DNA from: Gnetum montanum | Taxonomy: Eukaryota; Streptophyta; Gnetopsida; Gnetales; Gnetaceae | Assembly (NCBI GenBank): GCA_015680685.1 | Contig: MNCI01017558.1 | Coordinates: 363,894 to 427,893, forward strand | Length of the DNA: 64,000 nt | Reading direction: 5' to 3' | Shown here: positions 46,211-58,130 of the stretch, piece after piece | Numbering within the stretch: the stretch's first letter is position 1 | Layout: the number at the start of each line of letters is the position of its first letter | Notes under the pieces: model-generated | Told to the model about the DNA's origin: nothing | The model's input: only the letters and a program-made list of their open reading frames with translations | Database searches by the model: none | Program-made: the position numbers and the translations under genes

Positions 46211-48345
46211 GTAAGCCAGCACAATGAATACCTTAATGGATGAACAACCATGCTCAATTTTTTAGATCTCCTCCTTTCAACTCAGTAATGGGGGAGATGG
46301 CCATCCATGCTAATCATATATGTGGCTCCTCAATTTTTCTTTTTTTTTGTTTTACACTTTTTTTTCTTTGCAATTTATTTTTCTTACATCTTTTTGATTT
46401 TCAAAATTTTCCCTATTTTTACACCATTTTTCTTGTTTTACAACATCGTTAGTATGTTTAAATCTTTCTTGAATATTTCATACTTTCTTATATGGTTTAC
46501 CTTGTTTGGTTTGAGTGTGATTTTTAAATTTTTGGTAATAAATGTGCTTTGTGCTAATAGGACACAGTGGTGCTATAACTGCTACTAATGGTGGTTTGTG
46601 CTTAATGTTTTGTTAGCTAATGTTTGGTTTCTATTTTTGAATTTTTGTACTAATTGCTAAGTCATGGTTTCTTTTCCATGGAACAAGCAATGAGTCCATG
46701 ACATCCACCCATTCGCAAACTCTATGGTTTTCCTTGTTTTGGAGTTTGAGGTCCTTTCATTAAATAAATCTTTAATAAACTAGTGAGCTTGTTAGTTTCT
46801 AGAATTGGGAAGGTTTCAAAGGTTTGTATAGGGTGTGACTTCAAGGGAACTCAATACTCTTTGTATTNTCTTAGACAAATAATTAGCCTACAAGCACTAA
46901 TTATGAGACTAAAAAGACATCTACCCATGCCTAAAGGTCCCCTCTAACTAAGGCCGTCTCTCACTTCTCGCTTCCCACTTCTCTTTTCTTTTCTTTATGG
47001 AACGGTAGTTATTTTATAGGAGCACTCTTGTATCTTGAGTGGATCGATCTTAGAGTGGTGATGTGAAGTCATTGAAAGAGGTTGGTTTTAATTTGGACTA
47101 AGGATGAAGCTTGTAGGTCATTTTAAACATAAACTCCACAAGGGCCTTCTTATGACCTTAGTTGGAATTCCATTCCGCCTTATCCATCATCCATTTATGC
47201 TATCCATAACTCACCTCACTGCCAGTGTCCATGTTCTTGATTCCATGTCTTGGTCTAATGTATTTGAATTCTTAGGTATAATCTTCTAGGTTTTGGTCCT
47301 TAACTTCCATTGACCATTAGGCACCTCTTGGGCCCATGGACTCCTTATGTTGAGGTTATGCAAGGGTAAAAATGGGATGTGCTTGCTATGGGAAGGATCC
47401 ACTTACATATCCCTTAGTCAAGTTCAGTAAGCACCTTATCCTTAGGCATTCTTGCAACTAGAATCTTTTGTACATCCATCTTCCACATCAGCTCATGTGT
47501 TGCTTTACATATTTTGTTCATTAAATATGTTTTCCATCAAAATTTTTAATTTTTGAGCTTTCAAAGACCCTCTTCAATGATTTTTCTCATATGCTTGGCT
47601 TTTCTAGGATTCCATGGACCCCAATTTCATTAATAAATTCCTTATATTTTTTGAGATATTGACATTTGAAAAGTTCTACCAATGGGCCCTGTATATGGGG
47701 CAATGATTTTTTTTCATATTGTTGGCTTTTTTGGGATTCCATGGACCTCAATTTCATTGAAAAATTTCTTATATTTTTTTGAGATATTAACATTTAAAAA
47801 TTTTTGTCGATGGGCCTTGTATATGAGGCCATATTGATGGAGCTAACCCATATATGAGGCCCCGTATACAGGGTCCCATTGACGTAAGGGAAAATAGTAT
47901 AAATAGATGCGATGCTACTTGGAAAATTTTACATTTTCTCATAAACACCAAAGGATTTTTTGAAATTTTGAGAGCCTAGAACCTTCTAGAGCCCATAACT
48001 TACAAATTGTTTATCCAAATCATTTTGTTCTTCAACTTTGAAGCTACTAGATGTACTCTCTTCATCATGGGGGTCACAAATATGCCATTTTTGATAGCAA
48101 AATTTTTTGTGATTTTTAAAAACTTCCATAAAGGTTTAACTAAAAAATCAACTATCAAATAGTAAATTACAAGAGTTAAACCTTCCCAACAAGCTTCGAT
48201 GACATTTATAATAAATAATTAATAAAATAATTAATCTACCATGGTTCAACCTTAGCCAAAGTGTAACTAACTAATGAGAAAAGGTATTCAAAAATTTAGA
48301 GTTACACATTATATCTACTAATCCATGGATGTGTTGTGATCGTAG
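46211..48345 (+). other. Spacer between integrase and extra gene of A
   Basis: AT-rich, no domain recognised. It contains T-rich tracts (46330-46450), a single N at 46867 and a 127-bp tandem duplication (47576-47829). A promoter or splice acceptor for the downstream gene could lie here but none could be named. Confidence 0.4.
47576..47829 (+). repeat. 127-bp tandem duplication
   Basis: Copies 47576-47702 and 47703-47829 share GGATTCCATGGACC, CAATTTCATT and TTTTTGAGATATT blocks in register. Confidence 0.85.
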
Positions 48346-51212
48346 ATGACACCAAAAGGAAAGCACACGTAGGAAGCAAAACCATCCCAACTAAGGGAAA
48401 AATAGCCTAGAATGGGAAGGGGCCAAGAATAGCCCTAAGAAGAACCACTCAAAACTCGTGCCATAGGTCCTCTTAGGGAAGAGTCAAAAGTGGAATCTAT
48501 CAAACAAATTATAGAACTAGCAGCAACAGCAATAGAACACTCCCATTAGGATGATGCACTAGCACAACTAGCAAATCTTGAGGTGACCTTAACAAAGGCC
48601 TGCCTAAATCAAATCAAATCAAGGGAGGTCTAGAAATTGATGCTCCAGGAGTTAAATTTTGGCCCTTTCCTAGAGCATGAACCAAGAGAAGTGCAGGACT
48701 AGCTAAAGGCCTCTCCCCTGTGGCCAATCATCACTTTTACTAGGGAGTGGTACATGGGAGAGATGTTCCTATTTTGGAACAACAGGCAACCTAGATTAAT
48801 GGTGAAAATCAAGGACATCTTAATATCCTACTCAGCATAGGCCATTGCTATAGCACTTGGGTTGCCCAAAATAGGGGTAAATTTTACTAAGATCCCAATG
48901 CAGGCAGATCCTAGTATTAAGAAATAAGGGGTGCAATCATGCTATGGTGTTGATCACAAAGAGTTTGGCATGCTTACACCAACAGAGAAGATTTATTACA
49001 AGATTGCAACCATCCACCTCAATCCCATCGTGAGGCCAAACAAAATCACCACCTTCTTTGCCCAAGCATGCATTGCTCTAAGTGGGAGATTCCTGGTCAA
49101 CCTTCTGTAGCTAATCTATTTAGAGATGGAGAAGCAGTTTAAAGAAAATGAATGTGGAAGGAAGGCACTTCCCTTTCCATGCCTCATCAAGAAACTCTGT
49201 TGAAGGGGAGGGATAGTTCATTATACTAATGACATAGTTAGAACTATTCTGATTGCTAACTGGGTGGAAATGATGAAAGATAAGATTCTTGCAACCACTA
49301 TTTAAGAAGAGGAGTAGTGACCACCACCTCCACCTACTGCTCAAACAATTGTGCTAGACATCGTTGTAACCATCCAATGGTTGCAAGAATACATAGAATG
49401 AATCTTGAGTGAATAAGAGTAATGAGTAGGCATGAGTGGTAAGGATCCATTTGTCTACAAACTAGCAATGAGTCACCTAATGAGGTGGCCTAGACAATTA
49501 GTTTGATGGGTGAAGGTGGATCCATTTTCTTAGCCTAAAGAATGTAGCTACTTGTGAGGTTGAATCTGAGTACTAGAGAGGTAACAATATCTCTCAAAAA
49601 ATAATAGGTACTCCTAGAAATCTCTGGGAACACTGTGACCTTCTCAATGCACTTGGAGGAGGAAGAAGGAGTAATTATATTAGTGATGCAGCACCAAGGG
49701 CGGGAGGCCACAAAAAAAGTGATCACTGATCATATTGTCAAGACTCTCAATGCACTTGTAGTATCTGCACTAGATATCACTACGCTCAAAGATTTGCAGA
49801 CATCTGTAGGAACCATAAGTAGTAGAATAAATGCATTGTAGCATGAAGAACTGCTAGACCAACTGGTGAAAACTAGACAACTGCTTTAAGATGTCTTTGA
49901 CCTTTTGAACAACATTACTTCAACTTAGTAAGAGCTACTAGAGGAAAGGGGCAAGAACATCATATTAGAAGGACAACCTAAAATAGCCAAGGAGTGGAAC
50001 AAATGCTTGGCTGCAGAAGTTGCCAAACTAAGAGCCTAGATTACCGATCTCGCATTTCTCAACCTAGCACTTACAAGAGATGAAGCTATGGAACAACTTT
50101 TGACTAAGCTCAAAGGGATTGAGGGTGTAATGGAAATGGTGGTGTTCTATCAATCCTTGGAAGAGGCCACTTAGCACAAGATTCAGAAGGCCTTGGATCA
50201 GACCTACCAGGAGAACATCCAATTGACTACAGAGAATCATCACCTGTGAAATGTTGATGCACACAAGCAACAATTAACTAACTTCATCCATCAATAGTAG
50301 GAGCAACTGGCTAGAGCAAACATAGAACTAAGGAAATTGGCAGTAGAGAATAGGAATCTCTCCATGGAGGAGGTGCATGCCCTTTGCCAAAAAACTATAA
50401 TCAAGGTAGCTACCTGGAAATCTGAAGCTCTCAAATTTAAGAAAGTCAAAGATCATTATAGAGAATAGGTTTATCTACAAAAGGAGATAAATGAAAAGTA
50501 CATCTAGTTGGTGAAGGCAAAAGCAAATGAAGCCCTCCAGTAACTCCAACAAGGTAAAGAGGTTTGGCAACCCATCGTTGATGGGATAGATGCTTACAAC
50601 AAGGTGGAAGTACACATAAAGGAGTTGCAGATAAAGAAGATGATAGAATATATAGAGCTCACCAATATTCATTATGTAAACCTAGCCATGTTAACTATCA
50701 GATGGCTATGGTCAAAGCTTGAGAGATAGGTGGCTAGCTTGTACTTATTGTACAAGGTGGAGTTCAAGCACCACAAGGACACCAAGGACAAGCTTGTGGT
50801 GGCTAATGCTAAACTTGAAGTTCTCAAGGCACAATTCATTGATCAACGATCAACTACTAAGAACTTGTCTAAGAGGATGAATTACTACTAGGAGTTGTAG
50901 AATGCAGTTAGGGCATTTGACATTGAACGCAAACAGTTCGTTACTTGGTTTGTCAATGTAAAGGAAATGTTCTTGATAATTCCCTATCTATGGGATATCC
51001 CCATTCTACCCTACATTGGTGATGCCTCATGAACTAGGAATGATCCCCAGAGTAAGGAGGAGAAGATGAAGGCATTGCTAGATGCCTTTATCCTTCCATC
51101 GAGGTTTGTAGCTACAACAGGACAACCATAGCTACCTCAGCTACCACACATGCTTGCAGCTAGTGAAGGTCCTTCAAAACATCAAGAGCCACCACTACTT
51201 GGGATTGTTTAA
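48346..51212 (+). pseudogene. Extra gene of element A: transposon domain plus coiled coil
   Basis: ATG at 48346 (MTPKGKHT). The N-terminal part has ELNFGPFLEHEPREVQD, ASPLWPIITFTREWYMGEMF, KIKDILISY and LTPTEKIYYKIATIHLNPI, matching the E copy at 5722-4600 and resembling the PF20167-type domain. From about 49600 a long coiled coil follows (LDQTYQENIQLTTENHHL, LRKLAVENRNLSMEEV, KKVKDHYRE, QIKKMIEYIELTNIHYVNLA), ending EPPLLGIV at 51212. About 950 codons if restored. It sits in the env position of Athila elements but shows no signal peptide or membrane span. Role unknown. Frames shift several times and many stops replace Gln. Confidence 0.7.
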
Positions 51213-51437
51213 TCTCTTTACCACCTTCATGTAATCAAAGGAAGTGCTGTCCAATTCTTTTTATGTAGTCATGTCATGGTGTTCAATTTTGTGTTATGAA
51301 CACCATAATTTTGTAATGTGTTGATCTATACACTTGAGCACTCAATTTTGTTAAGTCATTTGTTTGTTAAAAGTCAGTCAATAATTCCATACCTTCCCAA
51401 TTTTGTAAAGGGACTTGAGGATGAGTTCTCATTCAGT

Positions 51438-51447
51438 CGTGAGGGTA
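51438..51447 (+). other. Polypurine tract of element A
   Basis: CGTGAGGGTA precedes the 3' LTR. The F element has CATGGGGATA in the same place. Confidence 0.55.
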
Positions 51448-52371
51448 TGATGAGCATCAAAGTGTTGCATTGACAAGCCTCCATTGATGGGGCCCTATTT
51501 ACATGGTGTTGCCTCATCGATGGGGTCGCATCGATTTAGTGTTTGCCATGTTGACAGGGCCCTGTTGACACAACCCTAGAGCAAAAACTATAAATACAAG
51601 CTTTGTAACCAAGTTTATGCATTAGAAGTCATAGTAGGTGCTGAACTCTTGTAGTTTTTACATTCAAAAGTTAGAATATTTTCCCGAGTGCTCGTAGCAG
51701 GAGTCATTGAGTGTATGGATCTTTATTCGAGCACTATTGTACTTGAACCACACTAGTATGTATGGTAATAAAGATGAGCTTCTTGATAAACCTTGTAGCA
51801 TTTTGGATAGTTTAAATGTTTTATTTATGCATTCATTTTTTTTATTAAATTTAATCAATTAAGTTAAATTAGGCTAAATTAGACTTCAATCAATTAAGCT
51901 AAATAGATTAAGTACATAAGTACGACCGCTTCGAGCGTAAACAAATATTCGCTTGGTAATCCCAATAATGTTATTGCTTGGTGTGCCTAGCAGTGTAGCA
52001 CTTGGTAACCCAACAGTGGATATGTGGGTTCAAGACATGTACGAAAAGTGGGACTGGATGCTTATGTTAGGACTAGTTAGAGATTATTTAAATAGTTAAA
52101 TTAATTAGTTTTCAATTTACTTATCTCTCTCTTTAAGCACTAAACTATAAAACATAAAATGATAAAAATCATATGCCTCAATTACATGTAGCCATATCAT
52201 TGTGCATCACAAGTGTAATTGGGAAGACAATGAATGATCATTAAGGCAAGGTTGACTTCTTAGAAGACTAGTGCATTGAAAACTAACGAGTCCATGGAAT
52301 TCGACTAGATCGTGTGTGAACACTTTTTGATTCATATGGTTAGGCGTAGAGGTACCTTCAATTGCTCATCA
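51448..52371 (+). repeat. 3' LTR of element A
   Basis: Starts TGATGAGCATC, ends GCTCATCA, 924 bases, with TATAAATA at 51589-51596. Partner of the split 5' LTR. Confidence 0.92.
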
Positions 52372-52376
52372 ATTAG
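52372..52376. repeat. Target site duplication of element A, right copy
   Basis: ATTAG, identical to 11869-11873. Confidence 0.85.
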
Positions 52377-54150
52377 TCTTCTAATAATATTCTTCAGTGT
52401 CTACTTTTTCCTCAGGCTATTTATATTCTTGGTTCTTTGGTTCTTAAACAAATTTGAAAGACATGGTGAAAGCTTAGTAATTATTAGAATTACAATCATA
52501 TTATAGTTTCAAAAGATATTGCTAAGAAAATTAGCCCATGGTCTTCATTTTAAAGAAGGATCTTGGGCTACTAATTCATCTAGATTATGTACTACTTGGA
52601 GAAAATTTGGTGTCATTATAGTTTCTTGCCTATGTATGCATGATAGATGGATTGTATGGAAGAAGGCTTTTATTCTCTATGGTTTGAATAGAAAGAGCAA
52701 AAAAGTTTTTGAAAATTTAATTTTTGATCTTTAGAATTTATTTAAAGTTGATAATAGTTTGTACTAAGCTTTTCCAAATTTTTTTTGGAAGGATGACATA
52801 TTTATTTTTTCCTTTAACTCCAAAGTTACATATGAGATTATTACTATGAATAGTTTTATTCATAAGAAATTCAATAAGGCTTGGAAAATGCAGTTATCAC
52901 TATACGTTTGGATGAAGAATATGGAAGCTATTTGAAGAGTTACTACCTTTTTAAAAATTTATATGTTTTATGGCATCTTATTGATTAAGATCATTCTATT
53001 GGCACTCATCTTCAACATCTAAAAATTATTTCTCCTCAATGTCTTCTTTATGGAAGTGAAGACTTATTTTCTCATGTTTTTTTTGAGTATTATATTGCCT
53101 AGCATGCTTAGAAATGCACATCCAAAATTTGTAACAACTTTCAATCAGGTGTCAATGATATTATTCTTGGTGATCAACATGCTTTATCTACTTCATTTCT
53201 TTGCATTTGTAAGTATCTTTGGTTGCTTGCTTTCTATATTTGGAAGCTTAGGTGTGTAGTTAAGTTCTAGTAGTAAAAGCATAACTATGATCTTTTTTTA
53301 GGAGTTAACTATTAAATTATCAAATATATTGCTTTTTAGTTATAGTTTTAAGAAAAAAAGCTTTCAGTAACAGCTAAATAATTAAATTTTTTCATGTAGT
53401 ATTAATTTATTTTTTCTTTGGAGGCTCAAGGATGTGAATCTTTCAGCTTTTGTTGCTATTTATTCATTTTTTATCAAAGATTTCTTCTATTTTTAAAGAG
53501 AGTTTTCTCCTTCTTTTTACAAGAAACCCTTAAGAAGTGAAAACACATAAATGTCATGTCCCTATTCCTAAATTGTATCATTCTATAATAAGGATTTTTA
53601 ATTATTGTAATAAGACCCTTAATGAAAGGAGACATTGTAATTATGGATATGTCTTTGAAAGTGATCTTTGGGGATTTGACTTGAGGTATTTATACTTGAG
53701 AATTAAAAGTTGGATCAGCATGAAGTTGCAGAGTCTGTAGAGATGAGTAATAGATATTGGGTGAAGCAGGATAGGAAGGTGAATGACCATAACTTCTTAG
53801 TCATGTCTAGTATAATCATGGTGGTAGTGTTGAATTACCTTTAAGGAATAGATGTTGTAGAAAGATAACCCTATTAAACCCTTAGAGCATAACCTAGACA
53901 CACATTTATTTTTACATTTCCTTACTAATGCAATTCATTAAATGGAATGTTACAATGAGGGCACTTCTAAATAAGTATAAGGGCTAATCCTTTTGGTACC
54001 CTGGAGGAAAGATTTTTTAGGATTAGTCATATAGATGAAAATATAGAGACATTTCCAAAATTATTGTGCTTTTTCTTTAGACTCTCTCTTCATTAATTTA
54101 TTATACTCTAAATTTTTAATATTATTATTCATTTTTTTGGGTCTAACATC
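52377..54150 (+). pseudogene. LINE(+) 3' part with zinc-binding RT domain
   Basis: Continues 11545-11873. The plus strand encodes GSWATNSSRLCTTWRKFG, FNKAWKMQLSLYVWMKN and then THLQHLKIISPQCLLYGSED and LFSHVFFEYYIAXHAXK, the C..C...E..H.F zinc-binding domain found after RT in plant L1-type LINEs. It matches the reverse complement of 54240-55480. A stretch at about 53556-53970 has no counterpart in the other copy and is probably an insertion of unknown type. The 3' end near 54150 faces the 3' end of LINE(-). Confidence 0.75.
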
Positions 54151-54169
54151 CCCCATACAAGCAAGACAA

Positions 54170-57100
54170 TCTTGTTTAAATCTAAAAACTTTTTTAATAA
54201 TACTTACCTCCAATAAATATAGTCAAATTAGAACTTTATATAAGGTATTAAATCTCAAAAAATAAACAATAATATTAAAATATTTAGAGAATAATAGATC
54301 AATGAACATTGAGTCCATAGAAAAATCCTTGTAATTTTTAGAATGACTTTTCAGGTTTTCATCCTTAGAACCAATCTTGAAAATCCTCACCTTTGGGGTA
54401 AGAAAAGGATCAAGCCTTGTCCTTATTTAAAAGTGATTGCATAGGTTTTCACTTCTTACTAAAGAATGTCTTGTAAAAAGGAAAAAACTTTCTCTAAAGA
54501 TAAAAGAAAGCTTTAATTAGAAAAAATGAACAAAAAGCAATTGAAGTTGAAAGTTTTCCATCCTTGAGCCTTCAAAATAAAAAGAAATTAATACTTTAGA
54601 AAATAAATTAATTATTCAGCTTTCATTGAAAGCTTTTTTTTTTTAAATTTATAATTGAAAAGTAACATTGAAAATATGATATTAAACTCATAAAGAAAGG
54701 TCATAGTTATACTCGTGTTATTGGAACATAATTGCACATCAAAGCTTTCAAATAGAATAGAAAACAAGGAGCTCAAGATACTTCCAAATGGAAAGAAAGA
54801 AGTAGATAAAATAGGTTGATCACTAAGAATGATATTATTGATGCTTGATTGAAAGTAGTTACAAATTCTGGTGTCCATTTCCAAGCATGTTGTATAATAG
54901 AACACTAAAGAAAAACATGAGAAATTAAGTCTTCACTTTCATAAATAAGATATTGAGGAGAAACAAATCCCATATGTTGAAGACACGTGTTGATAGAAAG
55001 ACCCTAATGAATAAGAGATTATAAAAGAATATGAATTTTTGACAAGGTAGAAACTCTCCAAATACCTTCCATTTTTTTCATCTAAAAGTACAATGATAAT
55101 TGCATTTTCCAAGTCTTATTGAATTTGTTATGAATAAAATTATTCTTGGTAATACTCTTGTATGCAACTTTGGAGTTAAATCAGAAATTAAATCTACCAT
55201 CTTTCTAAAAAATGTTTAGAAAAGTTTGATATAAACTATTATTAATTATAAATATATTCTCAAGATAAAAAATCAATTTTTCAAAAAAGTTTTTCTATTT
55301 TTATTCAAATCAAAGAGGCTAGAAGTATCCTTCCATGTAATTCATCTATCATGCATATGTAGGTAGGAAATTATAGTGATACCTAATTTGCTCTAAGTGA
55401 TGTATAATCTAGATGAATTAGTAGCCCAAGCTTCTTCATTAAAAGGAAGCCAACATGGGATAATGAAGAAAATTATTAGAAGACCAACTATTATCATTCT
55501 TAGGTTTCCCTTGCATAACTCCGCTACTTAAAAGAATCATTCAAACACCATCTCCATCAATACACTTTATAATTTGTTTTGTTGAGAGAAAATTATTTTG
55601 ATTATAATAATTAATGAGGCCAAGTACTACATGTTTGTTGCTACTAGTTCATATATTCCAAGCAACTATAGAAAAGTCTTTTTTGTGTTGCTTAGCAAAC
55701 TAAAGAAAGAAATAGATAATATGATCAATTCGATCATAAGAAGTGTTTGTAAGAACCTCATAATTGGAGCAATAAATATGAGTAGATTGAAGCATCTAGT
55801 TAATAACTAAAACTTTTCAAGTAAGGGTGAGATCTTTTTATTTCTAGTTATTAAGCTTCTTATCAGATTTATCAACTACATAATTTAATAAAATATTTAG
55901 ATTAGAGTTAAAAGAATAAAATATTCTTAAAATTTTGAAGATATAATCTTTTTTTTTCAAGATTTTCCAAGGCTTGATAATAACTCACTCATTGATATAA
56001 CCATGACAATAAACAAAGTATTTTTTCCAATTGATAAGAGAGCTAGATAACATGTCATATTCCTTCACTCTAGCTAATAAAGTATTGATATGCTATAGAG
56101 AATTGTTAATCATAAAAAAAGTATTATTTACAAAGTACATGTTGAGCAATTGTGTATCTTGATAGTTAAGTGGAATTTCCTTAATGATATTCCTTTGTAC
56201 ATTATAATGCAAATTATGTGAAAAAATGTCTACAATAATAATAAAAATTAGGAAGCTAGAAGGTAACCTTGATGAATAGGAGGACCTCAATCTAAAATTT
56301 GTAGCAACTTAACCATTGGGATCATTAAGTAGGGTATGGACAAGAGATTTGAATATAGTTCCTACATGCTTGACTTAATTGATTTGATTGAGCATTGGGC
56401 ATATACTTTTATTGTATAATTATTTGATAAGATGAAACTAACTAATGAAAAGCCCTACCTATCTATTGAATAGAAGGATTTTACACTTGGAAGGGACATC
56501 ATCACTTCTAAAAATTGAGTACCTTTTTCTTATGTTTTTTTTTTCTTTCATGATTAGAGATTTTGGTGTCCAAGGCATAGATGAACCATATCCACCTATC
56601 ATCTCAATGTAGTTCACTATCATCACTCAATCCAACCAATGCTATGAGTAGTTTTTTTTTTTTTTTTACATTCCACAAAGACTTTAAAATATTTCTTTGT
56701 AAATGGCCCTATGAACATGTTAATATTCATACGAAAAAGATCTTGCTTCTTGAAAGAAGAAAGAATTATTCTAAGAGAGAAAAATACTGATAGAAAAATG
56801 GTATGATAAATTGGCATCTGTATGCACTTCTACTTTACTTGTAGGCATCTAAAAATAAATATTAAAGATTTAAAATATATCAATTCAATAGCAAATTTTA
56901 TCATTTCCTTGTTGATAATTACACCAAAATGATATGGGAATAAGGATATGATAGTAGAAAAAATATTTTTCTTTAAAATTACACCAATCTACTTTTTCTT
57001 GAGAAGACATATTAGGAGGAAAACCATCAAGTGTATCTAAATAAATTTTAACCAAATTGAAATCACCTCTAATAATCCAAGGAAATTTAGGTATAAATAG

Positions 57101-58130
57101 AAAATATTTCTAGACCTATCATCAATCTTTTGAATTTATTAGAAGTATAAATATTGTAGAGTCTAAATTCTCATTTTTTGTTATGACAAGTAATCTAAAT
57201 TACTCTTCAATGGTTGTCATACCAAAATTCAAAACTTTTTTGGTTTAATTTTTATTAACTAGAATAGCAACACCCCCTTTATTAATTTCATGAGTAGTAG
57301 AAAAAGGTAATGAAGTTTTTAAAAATTCATTTATCTAAAAAATTAATATTATGAACTAAAATCTTAATCTCTTGAAGGAAAAGGAAAATTAGAGATAAAT
57401 GCCATTTTGAAAAATACTTCTCAACAATCTTTACTTAGGACTTATTAGATAGGTCCTAAAATTTCCATGATAAAATTAATATTGAAACATGGGGAGGAGG
57501 CCCCTACCCTTGATTTTTTAAGCACAACATTTATCCCACAATCGATATCACTAATAGGTGAATAAGCATTTGAAACATTAGTAGAAGTAGAAAAAATAAG
57601 AAAATACTTTATGAATATTTGAATTTAAATCCTTATATGTAGGCCTCTACTTTTTGCTTTACACTAAGTAAAATCCTTTTACATTAGCACCTTCATTGCT
57701 AATCCTTTTACACTAAGTAAATTTTTTTTATAATTAAAGAAGAATTATCTTTAGATATAAAGAAGTTACTAGCATGTTCAAGTGTAACAGGATTAGTAAA
57801 AGATTGAGAACTTATTGAAGAAGGCTTCATTTGTACTTGTTGAAGATTAAAATTATTTACCTTTTGAAAAAATTGTTGTTCTTGTTTTTTAGAAACTAAT
57901 TTTTTATTGAAAATAGGATAAATCCTTATAACATGGCCTTCACGATGATAATAGATGCAACATCCTCACAAATTATAGTATGTGATTTTCTAGGAAAAAT
58001 ACCAATTATTTGTCTTATATTTTAATTCTATCTTTCTTTGCTGTAATTTAATTTCTAAAAGATAACATATATGCTGAACACTCTTTAGTAATTTTTTTTT
58101 AAAAAATAGTGTATCATGCCAAACTCTTCT
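54170..58130 (-). pseudogene. LINE(-): ORF1 end, endonuclease, RT and zinc domain
   Basis: Read on the minus strand: a zinc-knuckle-like CIYYHREGHVIRIYP near 57950, the APE endonuclease with KGGVAILV (from 57280) and PWIIRGDFNLV (57081-57050), RT blocks near 56330-56090 (LPSSFLIFIIIVDIFS), where the catalytic FADD site reads FVNN (56134-56123), then the region shared with LINE(+), with HVFF and zinc-binding residues to about 54700, and a 3' tail. All frames are closed by stops. This kind of LINE copies itself by target-primed reverse transcription. Confidence 0.7.

Larger units (their letters stand above)
11874..52371 (+). mobile_element. Element A: Athila-like Ty3/gypsy retrotransposon
   Basis: LTRs begin TGATGAG and end TCATCA. 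The 5' LTR is split by element B (11874-12094 plus 39426-40150) and the 3' LTR is at 51448-52371. It is flanked by an exact ATTAG duplication. Without the B insertion the element is about 13.2 kb. Order on the plus strand: LTR, primer site, gag, protease, RT-RNase H, integrase, spacer, extra coiled-coil gene, polypurine tract, LTR. The protease and the RNase H/integrase linker resemble the Athila lineage, and the extra gene sits where Athila carries its env-like gene. All genes are broken. It landed in the plus-strand LINE. Confidence 0.88.

Noticed and set aside
46240-46588. Phe-rich hydrophobic frames as a membrane protein
   Set aside because: They come from a poly-T stretch in the spacer of element A and have no counterpart in other copies.
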